The notes beneath the pieces were generated by a model that was not told where the DNA came from, made no database searches, and worked only from the letters and a program-made list of their open reading frames with translations. This document shows, one piece after another, positions 37,001 through 52,000 of a DNA stretch of 64,000 bases (its first letter is position 1; each line of letters opens with the position of its first letter). The stretch is from Pieris napi. Its lineage: Eukaryota; Arthropoda; Insecta; Lepidoptera; Pieridae. A program made the position numbers and the translations under genes. The stretch covers positions 3,348,001-3,412,000 of the forward strand of contig NC_062252.1 of the NCBI RefSeq assembly GCF_905475465.1. The letters are read 5' to 3'.

Positions 37001-40000
37001 CCCAAAACGTAGGGCTCAGTAAACAGATTTAGTCATAAAAATATCATTAGCAATAAAAACGTTGCGCCATGCTCCATTAGACATTGTTACGGTGCTTTTT
37101 CTAAAATTCGCAAGGCCATCTTTTGGCAACTGTATTGGAGTATATTTTCCTTTTGCGTTATATTTTTTGTGTACCATCTTCTGCGCTATAAGTTAGCTCG
37201 TGATTGATATTTCGTTGCTAACATCAAATATCAGTAAATAGTAACTCAAGTATGACGATGACGACTCATTGGTCTAGTGGTTAGTACCCCTGACTGCGAA
37301 TCCACGGGTCCCGGGTTCGATCCCCGGCTGAGACGAACATCGATGTGATGAGCATTTTGTGTTGTGCTTAGGTCTTGGGTGTTTAAATATGTATTTATAT
37401 GTCTATCTATCTTTAATATGTATGTAAATTCGTTACCTAGTACCCATAACACAAGCTTCACCAGCTTAGCATGGGACTAGGTCAATTTATGTCAATTGTC
37501 TTTAAAAAAAAAAAGTACTTACCAGTACCAACACAGACTTCGCTAAGACAGGGTTTCGGGCTTGTATACTCGGTGATAACCAACACTGTAGTATACAAGC
37601 CTAATGCGATAAGGCACAGCCCTAAAGCTATGATCAGCACCGATGAGCAGCGAACTGTTCTTTCTCTGAAAATAAAGGAACAAATATAAGCTTCTATATT
37701 TTTGGATAATCAGTTTCTTCTAAATTAACTGTATTCGGTATTGCGACTATGGAATAGTTGCTGGATCAAGACAAGCCACGCTTCACTTCAACCTCCAATT
37801 ATGGAGAGGCACCAGAAGAAGAAGAAGAAGGTGTAATTATATAAATAAACGTTAACAGATTTTTGGACATGTGTTTTTATTTTTAATAACTATTAAAAAT
37901 TTAAAAAAAATATATTTTTATTATTATCTTATACAGAAATTCAAAATTCTAAAATTGTTTTTATTTTCTTTCTAAATCTTCGGTTCTACAATTCCTTCTT
38001 TTATTATTTACTAGCTATGTTGGTGAACTTCGTACCGTCTACCAGTCAATAAATGTCGTGTTACAGTTCGGCTGAACTTAATTTATGGTTTTATGAAAGT
38101 AATAAAATTAATACCAAAAACATATTAAATCCACTACAATGTACTTTGATTTTGCTTGCTGCTTTGTATATTTTTCTAGTTTACACAAAATAAATTTCTG
38201 AATGCGTGCATAATTTTACAAATATGTATGTTAATCCTTTTTTTGTTACTGATATTCATTAACATTTTTAAAATCTAAAATATCTGAATATTGAAGGTAT
38301 ATATCTTGTCATTTATATTTTTTTCGTAATTATCCTTTGTTCTAATGCTATTTGGGTGGGAGACAAATACAATAAATCAAAAACCATGAAAATCGGTCCA
38401 GCCGTTCTTGTGTTGTAAGTTTAATATATTATATATACATAAAAGAAAAGGCTACACCACAGTACAAATTTTATAAACTAGTTGATAAAAAGATTACTTT
38501 TTTTAAACAAACCCCCTTTTAATACGTATTAATATTATGTATTTTAATATACTGTTTTAGTTTAAGTTTCTCAATGAAAATAATTGTAATATTATATAAT
38601 TTAATTTCACCAAGCGCCGTTTTAGTAATAACCAATTACAATATTTGTGTCAGTCGACAAAGTGACGGTACGGAAGAGCTCTTGCAAATTGCTTATTAAT
38701 TTAAGATATTCAATTCTTTACGTACGCTTATGACCTGACTTTATTTTATTTAGTGGGATGTGATGGGATTTAAAGGATAATATAAAAAATCTTAAAAATA
38801 AAAAAACACCTACTTCAAAGTAAGCTATAAAATGGGATTGAATTTTGTTTGATCAGCCTTTATCGGAATTATTGTTAAATATTTCAATTAATAAAACGTA
38901 ATTGCTTATTATATTTATTATTTTTAAAAAAAGTTTACAAGTTTAAACTAGATTTAATATCTGCATAGATAAAAAGCCACTTTTATATACAGTGTCACTC
39001 TTTATAACGTCTACTATAAACTCTTTATAATGTCAGTCGTTATAACGAAAAACTCTTAACACCCATTGTCTATAACCAAGAAATATTGAAGTAAGAAAGT
39101 GTAATTATTTTTATAATCGGCTTACATAACTAAAGTTTTGAGGTGCCAAAATTTCTAAGAAAGACACCTGTGGTCATAAACAGCCGTCTCCGCTTTGTTA
39201 CTCGTATTGTATATATGTATACTGTAGGACATTTTGGTCTCAGTAACTAAACGCACCACCGTCACCTATCGCGTATTATCAGTCGTAAACAAACTTTGAA
39301 ACTGTCAAGATGTCCAGTAAAAGAAAATCGTTATATGTTTAGAATAATTTACCTATTGATAGTAATAAAATAAGAATATTGTAATTGGTTAAATTTGGTT
39401 CTTTTGCTATTCACTCCCTTAAAGAAAATGCTCGGTCCCTTGACATTCGTTATAAAGAGTTTACACTGTATATGTAAAATGTATTGTACTTTAGATGGTT
39501 TCAGTGATGATTTCTAGTAGTATTAAAAACAAAGTAAAATTGTGTTGATTAAAAGACACTGTTATAGAGTTTTTTCCGTAAATATTTGTCCTAGACGTTA
39601 ATTTAAAGTTAAAAATAACGCGTAAAATGTAAATTGGCTTCAATTACAGTTTATAACCAGTTAAAACGGCTAAGATTTAACCCCTAAGAAGGATTGAAGA
39701 TACCGGAAGTCATTGTACAAATTGGCTTGTCTTGTATGAACGATGCTCGACGAGAATTTTTTAATCGCGCGTTGAAAATTTATAGGCATGAAATATTTTA
39801 ATTGGTATTGCTTATTAATTGGTATTTATGTTGTTTTTGTTTAAATTATGATGCTGTCCCGATATTTTGCGTGCTTTATTTGCACATCTAACCAAACCGT
39901 GAAAATTTGAGAAAAATAAAAGGGGAATAAAGACGCGTTTTAATCCAGGTTTAATCAATATTTTTGATTGTGAAACATTATTAAGTTTTGCACAAATAGT

Positions 40001-43000
40001 AATACAGACAGAAACTAATAAGATTAAAATAGAAGAAGAATGCCATAGAACCGACTAAATCCAAAGAAATCTGGAGTAAATTAGACACAGATAACACAGT
40101 ATGTTGAAAGAAGATATAGCATCAAAATATTTTTTATTTGTTACGTAAAATGTAAAAGGTTTTTTGGTAAAATTATTTTACCAAAAAACCTTTTACATAT
40201 TTTTACAACGTGGAGCCGTGATTCAACAATTATTGTTAAAACAGTTCCAAATTGTTTTCTACATATTTTCATTACTCAGCAATGGTGTACCATGCAATAA
40301 TGTGGTGGCAAGATTTAACCCCATAGAAATTAATTCAATCATCATGCTTTGTGATGTTAATGAAAGATGGTACAAGATTTTGGCTTTAACCTAACCTAAC
40401 CCTTTCTCTATCGTTCTTTACGACTTGTATGTTCCTCAAGTAATATTAAGGAGACGCATAGCTTTGCACCCCTTAAAAAAATTAAAAATAACTGATTATA
40501 TTAATTTGGAGCTGTGTTAAGGTGGAGGTTAAGTGATTAGATAAGTCACGTAGTAGTCGAGTAGTAGTATTATGTGTTATATCAATTACATGACAGTATA
40601 ACTCAAGAAGGAAGTCGGGAAATCGTTTGTAAAACTTATGTTTGTAATCATTGTGAATTATCTTAGGAGAAAGTAAAGTGAAAGATTAATAGAGAAACGC
40701 AAATATATATATATAACTCATTCATTTAACGCGATGACACTCATAAAATCGTAGTTTTGGGGTTCAATAGTAATGAGTAACTAATAACAAGTATGAAAAC
40801 AAGTTCTTGCGAACGCTTGCTAAAAAATGTATGTACTGGTTTTTCAAAGTAGACATAGTATTGTCTTTGATTAACATAACTCTTATTACACATTTTAAAG
40901 AAAAACGCTTTTTACCGGATTAAAGTTATGTATTATTATAAATTTACAACTATTTGACATAATTTTAAATTTATCCGACGTTTCGCGTGCTTTACGTATC
41001 TTTGGCAAAACCCTCCATCTTTTAGTCGATACCAACTCCGGGGAAATAAATACAGATAATGCAACTTTCTCTGCAGCTGTGATACTTTTTGACATTCAAC
41101 ATCTTTTGTCTTCAGTCACCGTGACCACGCACGCTGTAAAGCACGCGAAACGTCGGATAAATTTAAAATTATGTCAAATAGTTGTAAATTTATAATAATA
41201 CATAACTTTAATCCGGTAAAAAGCGTTTTTCTTTAAAAGTAGACATGTTTTAAAGGAAAATTACGCATTTCTTGATAATGATAATAATCACTTTGTTCTA
41301 ACGGTGACTGTTCCGTGTTTAGTATTCAACGTACGACACTGACGCACGCCTTCCTTGCACATGTGCCAGCTTGATTTATTGAGATAAAATATTCTTTTTA
41401 CATGAAGGTGAAAATATTTCAACATTTTAAATTATGGAATCTTAATTAAAATAGACCGGTGGCCCCAAGCCCGGTGCTTTCCTTGCTGAAGGAAGTATCG
41501 CAATACAGCGAGGAAATGCTGCCAGCATTAAAGATACAATTTCGCAGGGTTTTAAATTTATTTAAATGTATTTTTTTAAAATTATGTACAGGTTTAGGTC
41601 ATATTTAATTATAATTTTATCATTAAATGATGACAGGTATAAATTGTAAATGCATAATTAATAATTTCCATGAATTGAATGCTATCTTCATCCTTTTTCT
41701 CTCTATTAATTGTTTGCATTAGGGGCACATAGTACACACACAAAGTAAGTAATTATTTCATATATAAAGGAAATAATTACTTACATTTTAAGCTTTAGTC
41801 GTCAGAATATAAAGGACAGGAAAGTATAAAGTACATGGGTACTTTGTACTTCGCTTTAAATTTCATTGACCTACACTATCATTTGCAAGCCGTAGTAAAT
41901 ATTTGTATGCATCTGAGCACTTCTGTAATCGAGACTCTAAGCACGTTCCAGCTATATTTTATTTTTGTACAGTGAAAATAACATAAATGCTTTTTTTTTT
42001 AGCAATAAAAATTTCGTCAGTAGTTATAAGACTGAAACACTGAAAAAATCTATAGTCTAATTATAGCAATATTGGGACTGTCATCCCTGAGGTTTAAATC
42101 ACAGATGTGCACAAATAGCCTGTACTTTCTATATAGCGTAATCATCATTCGCTCTTACGGGGAAGGAAAACATCGTGAGGAAACATGTCTTAGACTGAAA
42201 GTGTCGACGGCGTGTGTCAGACACAGAAGGCTGATCCACTTGCCTATTAGAAAAAAACATTCACAAAACATATAACAATATAGGAGGCTAGGAGGTTTTT
42301 GTCCATTCCTATATTCATTTAAAGCTGTAAACTAATCGAATGAGTATATGTTTTGATTGATATAACGCTCACATATATATGCCTAAAATATCAATGAAAT
42401 GTTCACAGAATAAGTACTTCCAAAATTTAATATATAAAATTCTCGTGTCTCAAGGTTCGTTCCCATACTCCTCCGAAATGGCTCGACCGATTCTTATGAA
42501 AATATTTATGCATATTCAGTAAGTCTGAGAATCTTACTAGACTGAGCTACTATCTATGATTCAAACCCCTAAATATTGAGGGTGGTCCACCCCAAAAACT
42601 TTTTTATATTTTTTTATGATACAGCATACAAAATACATACAGCCCCTAATTTTCACCTCTCTACGATTAACCTCTATTGTTTATTATAGAAGATAGTTAT
42701 TTTTATTGAACTATAAAAATGTTTCCTAGAAATAATATACATGGCAAAACAACGTTTGCCGGGTCAGCAGTATTATTATAATAGTTTTTGCAAACTCTCA
42801 TAACAGTTTATGATACTGTATTCAATGAATTGTATTCAGACAGGCGTATTGATTAATATTATAACATATGCGATCACGTAACTGTACCCCATGTAGGCGT
42901 AAGTACTGTATTGTTACACTTTCTATTGAGATCAAGATAATATGTGTAGTTAAACACTCATTAAATTTTGATGTCAAAGTACTGTTACCAGTTAAATATT

Positions 43001-46000
43001 AGGTAAACAACTATTGCGGTTTTAATACCTAATAGTATTAATTTAATCTATACTTACGGAATAGATATTTTTTTATTGTTATGATAATACAATACCGTAC
43101 AATATAATACGACAAGTAAGTTTACAGTGACAGTCCGCTCTTCAGTCGATTTAAAAAAACCTGTATTACGGTACGAAGGCCTGTAGGGAGAACTCAACTA
43201 ACCTTAGTACAAAGAACAAAATTATATTATACAGCAAAAACATTTGCATTTGAGTATCTCGAAACCAATTAAATATTTACCCTATAGAAACATGTTGTGC
43301 AAATAATGTACCAATAGAGACCACCAAAACACTAAAGATGCCAAAAACTCTTTCTACATATAGATACAACATAGAAACATTCAATTAAAAATATGAGGGT
43401 ACTACATAAAATATAAAAAGTAGGTAGTATAAATTTAATGGTATTCAACGTTTGTCTATTAAACTAATTTATAGTATTAGCCAAGTAATTCGAGCGCAAT
43501 ACTATTACTAATAGTGACAGCGGTTGAATAAATAAAATAAATACAACGCTAAATTTGTTTACAATTAATAAGGACGGTCTACTCAGAAGCGAGGGTAACA
43601 TCTAGTATGACATAAAGGCTTCTAATAACAATGATACTGCAAAACATGTTCTATGAAGAACACTGCAAAGGTCTGTATGACAAGTTGTTTCGTGGTAATG
43701 TGGTATTGCCAACGAGTTTAAAGTGTATTGCCCTTTTATTAAAATTTTCCTGTAATATACACACTTACTAATATGTAAATGACCGTAGCCATAGATGGCT
43801 TTCCGTAATAAATGGATGTTTACCGTCCCCGGTTTTTACGTAGATAAACTAACTGCTTTTATTAAGTACTAGCTGGCCTGGCGAACATTGTACCGCCTAA
43901 CAGTCGATTCTTTATTTTTTTTTAAATACTTATTCTGCTATTCGGGACACCGGTCTAGCTAGTAAGAAAAAAAAAAGAAAGTTGATAAGACAACAAATAC
44001 ATTATGTCAAAAAATAAAAATTTACCTTCACGGAACACCTCCACTAACACTTGAACTTTATGATATGGTATTAAAGTTCAAATTGACTTTTAAGTATTAT
44101 TACGAATATTTTGTATGGGAAGATAGACAAGTGTTGTTTTTAGACTGAGAGTGAACTCTTTTTTTTTTTAATTTTTCTCTCGGTAAGAACCATCCTCGTA
44201 CTTCAAGGAATATTATAAAAAAAGAATCAGACAAATCGGTCAAGCCGTTTTCATGTTATGTCGTGACAACGGAAAACGGGTTTCATTTTTATATATATAG
44301 ATTGGTGTCTACTTCTCTTGCTCTAAAACACATTAAAGGTAAATGAGTGCCCATCGAGATACTGCTGACTTTAATACCTGAAAAAACAATTATTGTTTTG
44401 TACTGCTAGCGCGGCGTCATGCTTTAATATGTCCTTCTCATGTTGCAAACTTTTAAATCGTTTTATACAATTGCAGATGACAACGATATGTGTTCAATTC
44501 CACCCACACGATATTAATAAATGATGAAGGATCATTGTTCAAGTGATTCAACGTCAGGTTCATTGCCACGGCGGAAATCGGTCGGTCAGCGGTTGTATTT
44601 AATTAAATCCGTGCACGTTCGCTACTTTCTAGCCTTTGAGTGCGATTTCAGTCACAAGCGGTAGCGTAAAATTTAGATTTTAATACTATTTTTTTACAAC
44701 ACAAAGCCAAATTTAATTAAGGTTGCCTGGATCCCTTAATAGCGATAAGGCCGCTATTTGCACCATGTGCCAGTTTTGTGTTAATATTATTACTTAACTG
44801 TGTGCAAAATGTGCCGTAACATTTATCCTATTCTATTAAATGTTAATAATCTAATGAATACTATTCTTACTCAAACAATGTTTTAAAGTCTTAAAAATTC
44901 ATTATTAAAGAAATAAGATAATATACTTAGAATCGTTTGCATGCCTATCATCACAATATATACATAACCTTATTAGGTTTATAAATACGATTATATTCAT
45001 TTTAAAGTCTGTTTCAGTGCCTTGAACTTTATATTACAAGCGTTGAATACAGACATTATTTGATAAGATGCATTGATTTAATAAGACTAAAGATACATCC
45101 GCTTTACCCTTAATGCTTCATTATATCATTTGCTTTAGCTATTAAGTTTATGGGATCATGATATAACAGTAATCATTACTGCCAACACCCCCCAATAAGG
45201 ATCTCACTTTCTCTCCACTGAATCTGATTTCATAGCACACAGTGTTATACTTTAAGTTATAAGTACTTTAGTCAATATGTCATTGATTTTTTTAATCATG
45301 CATTTTTTAAATGACTAATCTATGTTGGATAATTTGACTTTATTATGTATTACCTAAAAATGATAGCACACAAATATAGCGTATTAACAAAATTCTTAAC
45401 CTACATCGTAATCATAAATAAAATTTATTAAGAATTCAATAGGAGTACAAAACAAGAGTTTGACGTAGTTATATGTTGCTATAGACAATTTGGCGTGAGA
45501 ATAATTCACATAAATCTAATTTCAGAATCAAATAAAAATCAATAACATAGGCCACTTAAGCCATTATTTTTATTAATATTAATATGTATATATAAACACA
45601 CTAGCAGCTTAATAAGCTGATGCGCGTGTATTTTGAGATTTGGAGAAACTATCCAATCTATTTTTAAAGGAGTTCAGAGATGGTGCACTGATTACACTTT
45701 CCGGAAGCCTGTTCCATTTCCTCTTAGTTACTTCAGGAGTTCAAGAAATACACCAATTATCTAACGAAAAAGAGGTGTTTTACTACCCTATGCTTGCTTA
45801 TATCAGTCGTATATAAAGAACTTGGAATCAAAAACCAACGGTGAAAGTTCCGCGAAACATTATTTAAAAACAAAAGCACTTGTTATATTTGTATGGACAG
45901 CGTAGGTCACCTACTTATCCGGTAATATTGATTTTTAAAGACGCCGAATTTGGTTTCTATGTCATGATAAGTTCGGGCAATGTGTTCCTTAATGCTCGGT

Positions 46001-49000
46001 CACTAAAAAAAGACGTATTCAAGTAAGTATTTATTTTTATTTATTTATTCCTTATTTCCTATTTTTACAGTAACTTAATACTAATACAATAGAAAACTAA
46101 CGTAAAACATAATATAACCATAACAAGTAAAAACTTAAAAACCTAAACCATTTTATAACTAATTAAAAATAATGAAATTCTTGTGAATTCAGCCAGTGTG
46201 CAACTAGTAAAGTAATTACCTTCTACTCAAATATGTTCATATAATCTAACTACAGGCGCTCACTTAATACCTGCAGCTGAGGTTTATAATTGGACGTCCA
46301 GGCAGAATACAACATTCTACCCGTATCACATCGACATCCGTCATTCCACACCTAAGCGTTTTTTAAGGCACTTTTTACCGCGCACCACTACTATGTGGAA
46401 CCAGCTACCTATTAAGGTAATTAACGAACCAATAAGACTTCAAAAAAAAGAGCGTTCCAATTCCTAAGGCGGGCAACCTATTTGCGAGCCTTCTAGCAGA
46501 TGGACACTTGTCTATGGGCACTATTCAGCCACTTAACATCAGGTAAGCCTCCTGCACGTTTGCCTCGTTATATATAAAAAAATACGAAAAGTAAAATAAA
46601 ATAATAATAAAAATAATAAAAAAAATGTATTATATAAATAAAGTCAAAGTCAAATCATTTATTCTAGACCACCTAAAATGGCACTTTTAAACGTCAAATA
46701 AAATACAAAGATGATTCTAGTTGCCCCTTCCTAAAGGTAGTTTCGTGTGGAGAACAATGGGCAAGTAACTCCACACTTACTCTTTTAAAATAGGTTTTAC
46801 AATATTTTGTAAACTATATAATAATTATACCTACTTAATACGAAATAAAAACCCGATTCCTTAATAATAAGTCCAGTTTCTGTAATATTTCGAAAAATAG
46901 TAATACCTCGTATCACATCTGGCTTTTGATTATTAATTGATTATAAATTTATACAGGCAAACAAAGACTCTTGTATAAAGAAAGCCGCAAATTATTCACA
47001 ATGAATTTATAAACAGCATCTTTTATGCATCCATTACTTATCGTATTGTCCTCGCATGACCTCGTCTTTGTCGTTTCCTGCCACTTCCGGATGTAAATAT
47101 TAAATTATCTTTTTTAGTGTCTGTACTATATGGACAAAAACCTTTTTAGTAAAATTATTTCCTAGAACTATTGCTAAGTGTTTTTTAATTACGTTAAAGC
47201 ACAATCTTAAAATGACAGTTTTAAACTATATATGTTAAATAGCAACACTAGTATATATCTCATCTATCACGCCTTTTTCTTGAAGGGATAGGTTGACTAC
47301 GGATCTTCACTTCATCGAATTTCATAACATTCACCATAAATTTTCGTCGGTTATAGGTACTTTTGACCGTCAGATTCGTACGGCAAGTACTAATATTTCG
47401 TTTGTGTTTAATTAAAATCTATCATAGTTTGAATACTTGCTCATTACATTTTCTTAGTAAAAACGTTTAATTTGATATCAACCTAATATCAATGACTTTG
47501 TAATTTCGATGGCCTATCTTAAGTTTATGTCAAAATGTAAACAAATTTGATCTTTATTAAAATATTCTAGTTATTGTATAATTATATAACTTAAGTGTAA
47601 ATTATACTCACTCCGCTGACTGCGATACAAAATATGAAAGTGTGTTTACGAAATAATAAATCTATTACTATTCATTTATAATAATTATTTGTTAACGCAA
47701 ATAAAGTATGCGACCGTTTCGCCCATAGAAAAGACATCAACGATCGCACCCATAGTTGTTTTTGTGAATATCAAGAATTTGTATTAAGTTCCGTACTTTC
47801 CAGTCGCAAGATCAGCTACACTTCATAAATGCCGTGTTTTGATTAAAACTTAATCATTACTAAATAAAAATGTATGCCAAGCTTATTCACGATTGTTCAT
47901 ATATTTTATCCGGGCATTATGTCAGGTATTGAGTAACGTACATTACTAGTAAATATAAATAATATTATTATTTATTTCTCAGACCGCAAATATGCAACGC
48001 TCAACGAAGACAAAGGAGAAATAATAACGTTAAATAACTTTAACCTGTTTTCTTATCAAGTTTTGAACACTGTCAGTTATCATCAGTTAAAAGCATAACG
48101 GTTTAAACGGGATTAAAGTAAAATATTTTCGACTTTCCTCCTTGAATATTTAGCGACTAAAATCTCAGTTGCACTTTAATTACTGATTAAAAAATAAAGT
48201 TTAACTGTTATCTAGATGTTGACATTTAATATCCTCAATAAAATGAGTTAACCACAACTTTAATCAATATCTTGACGGTATGGTCTCTGATGTCACGAAC
48301 GTATCGCAGTCACGATGTCTTAACGATTTACTCAAAATAATATATTCTTAAATGTATATACTCATTGCTTTTATGATCGTTAAACTAAGGTGATAAAAGA
48401 CTTGTGAATGCATGCAAACAATATAATCGTAATATTATTCAAAAAGGCCCTTTTTTGTATCCGCAAGCTTAATAGTAAAATTAAACTCGTCGTTACCCTC
48501 CGACATTAAGTTTTATCTTTTATTTATTTTCTTAGATCCGTATTCAGTATTTTTCTAGTTCTGAGAATTGTGTTAAATTTCAAGCCTCAAATGGTATAAA
48601 TTATGATTATATAGTACATAAAACTAATAAAATTCCTTAAAATTATTGTCTAATTTTTTATAGAAAATATTGTCAAAATTTGTTAATACCGGTTTACTTT
48701 ATTTTCATTGTTTTTGTATATTAAAACTATAATTAGACTTATTTCATTGTTTTTACTTAAACCATTCCTCAATTTTTACGCTGTCATGAAGAAGGAAGAT
48801 ATTATTGTTGTAAATCCTAATGTTATTAATTAAGTGTTTGTGAGCAGTGTTGGCCGAGTGGCTTTAGCGACTCTTATTATGAGGTCGTAGGTTCGATCCC
48901 GGCTGTGCACCAATAGACTTTCTGTCTATATGCGCATATAACACTCGCTCGCAAATGTTTCAAATCCAAAATCAACCACATGTGTCAGACATAAGGCTGA

Positions 49001-52000
49001 CCATCTACTTGTCTTTGAAATAAAAAATGATCAAAGAAACGGATGCAATCTGAGGCCAGACCGAAATAGTGTAGCGCCACTGGATTATTATAAAGCGTTT
49101 ATACTTTTTACACGCTTTATATTAGCTTCACCTGTATATATGTATGTAACCGACGCCTTCGGACTCGATTTTGACCCACTTTAAATGGACAGATTTTATT
49201 CAAATTTTGCGCACCTGTCAAAGATCGATGACAATGCAATAATCCGAAAGATCTGAGATCTCTGTGCCATATTTTTCGTCTATAGAGCAACCCACGCTTT
49301 TTCACAATAATACCAGTATTTTTTGTTCATTACCATTTTCAGCCTAAATTAGGAATTATTTTTCACTTTTTAGTTTGATGTGCGTTAAAAGCGAGTTTCT
49401 TAGTTTTTTTAAACTATTATTAATTTTTTATTAAGTTCAAGATAACTTCCATAGTTTTATTTTGCTTATTGGGTGGTGTTTTACGCTAATTAAACACTAA
49501 ATAAGTTAATAGGATGCGTATTATCAAACCCATTGATTGCATAATTACGTGATTTATATAAAATCGACGCTGTGACTAATTGCACAATTTAAAATGGTAA
49601 CGGAAAATGCACGCACGCGAGTCGTGATATGTAGGTTCGAGATAAAATGATTTAAATTACTCTGATGACTTAATACCAAATTTATTTTCTAAATCACTAA
49701 ACTTAAAACTTTCGTTTTACCAATTTTCACGGCCCATTAATAAAATTGGTCTATCGCTACGTAGACTTGACATATAAAAATTAAGATTAAAAATACTATC
49801 CAAATTACGAAATTTTTAATATCTTCTCTTCAATAATTTATACAATAGTGAAGTACTTTTGGTACAGCGATAAATAATAATGGCAAATATATATGCAAAT
49901 TGCATGATCAAGATATGCGTGTTTCCCTCTCGCATAGTATGCAAAATAGTATGCGTCACATATGAACATAAAAATATATTTATTTTACAGCTATGCCCAG
50001 AAGTAATTTTACCCATTAACGACAGTTTTTTTGTTACTCCAATGTTAATCATAATGTTACATTATTTGATTTATTTATTTAAACAAAAAATACATAAATG
50101 TATGTGACCAACAAACACAATTTCTACCCATTGGCCACAACTTCGTACGCGGGAGCGTCGACATTTATTACAATAATATAATAATACTTAAAAACAAAAT
50201 TAACTACTAGTATTAATTACTAAAAATTCAAACATGGAATAATAATTGGTTTACAACCTTAAAGTGTCACTTTATATCTTACTGATAGTGTAGGACTTTC
50301 AGTAGTTTTAAATGTGTAAATACAACAAATCTAAATTTTCCTGTTTATAAAATCGGTGTAGTCGGGCAATATTGGCCTAATGCCTTTAGCGTGGGATTCT
50401 CATCCCAAGGTCGTAGGTTCGATCTCTGGCTATGCTCTAATGGACTATCTGTATTTTCCGCTTATACGGTGAAGGAAACATAGCAAGGAAACGTGCCTTA
50501 GGGCTTAGACCCAAAAACAGTAATTGGCGTGAGTCAGGCACAGATGTCTGATCTTCTACATGCCTAGTAGAAATATATAGTGATCACGAAACAGATACAG
50601 GAATCTGAGGCCTGGCCACTGTTTTTTTTTATATTGGTGTACACAAAAATGACGTTTTTGTGATAGCGAAATGTCGACACTTTTGACTACCGCAAAAAAA
50701 ATCCCCTGTAGTGCAGTAATAATATATTAATACTTTTATGATTTAAAATAAAATAGAAGAAATCTTTCTAATATGGCATAGTTTTGTTTTGTAAATATTA
50801 AATTAAACTCAACTAAATTATGAACAACTAAATTGATAAAGAAAATTAATATTAAGATTAAAATTACCTCATTATATACTTGTTAGCTCAACAACTCGAT
50901 GCAAAACGTGCCAATTGACAGCGATTAGCGAACGAAGACAATGGCCTGATAAAAACGTAATGGTTTGTTTCCTATGTCACCTGTTCTAGCATAGATAAGA
51001 TGTTTTACTATGTAACTAGATCATGGCTGTGTAATGGCATTTTTTTCATTATTTAATTTTTGTTTAAATTTTCCAATTGAAGGTTTTAAAAAGAAAGTGT
51101 AGTAACAATTAACAATGAATAGGGTAATAATCGCTTAAATTAACTAAAATCGCAATCTCTTTCCGATTTATTAAAGTCTAGACTGGTAGGTCCATTGTTA
51201 ATTCGGAGTGCTCGCACAACGACAGTCCTGCGTTCGTTTCCCGGCAAAATAATAATTATTTGGCCTGAAGGAAAGTAGTTATTATCCACTTTCCTATAAA
51301 GAAACTAATGATACAGCTATGTATGACCCTTTATTGATTGGGGAACTCCAGCTAACTTAATATACAAAAATCAGTTTTTATATGGATTTGTATGTATTTT
51401 TAAGATCTCGATTTAAAAACGACCGATTTGTGGTTTCTAAAGTACCATAGAGAATAAATAAAAATGCTTGTTTAAACGTAAACTCCATGTAATTCTAATT
51501 GCCTATCTATAATCAAAGAAAACGCATCCTGAAGGTCAGGTACAACATGCATTAAGTATTCCGTTAACGTATTGTATTTACATGAAAATAATTTCCTGAA
51601 CACACGCATGGATTATGTATCATTGTGTAACATATAACTTACGCATTACGGTAACGATACTAGAATTAATGTTTAATAGATGTTTTACGTACAATGTGAC
51701 AAACCTTTAGGGCCGTTCAAGTATTACGTAAGCAGTTTTACTGCAATTTATCCCCCCCCCCCCATCACCTTGTCAGCAAAATTAAGCAAAGCTCTCAAAA
51801 ATAATAGTACATAAACATATTATATTTTGTAGGAATCCTCGAAAGTACATTTTGTTACCAAGCATAAACAATGTGTGGGTAATATGTGTATAAAATTAAA
51901 TAATTACTGTTTATAGGGGCAACTGCAGGTATTAGGAAAGTAAATCTCGTTTCTATCAAACCATCTTTTCACTACAAACTTTGACATGAATGAAATATTT

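Noticed and set aside
49816..50107. Overlapping short frames on both strands (75-78 residues)
   Set aside because: AT-rich intron sequence, no start context, no recognisable domain, biased composition.
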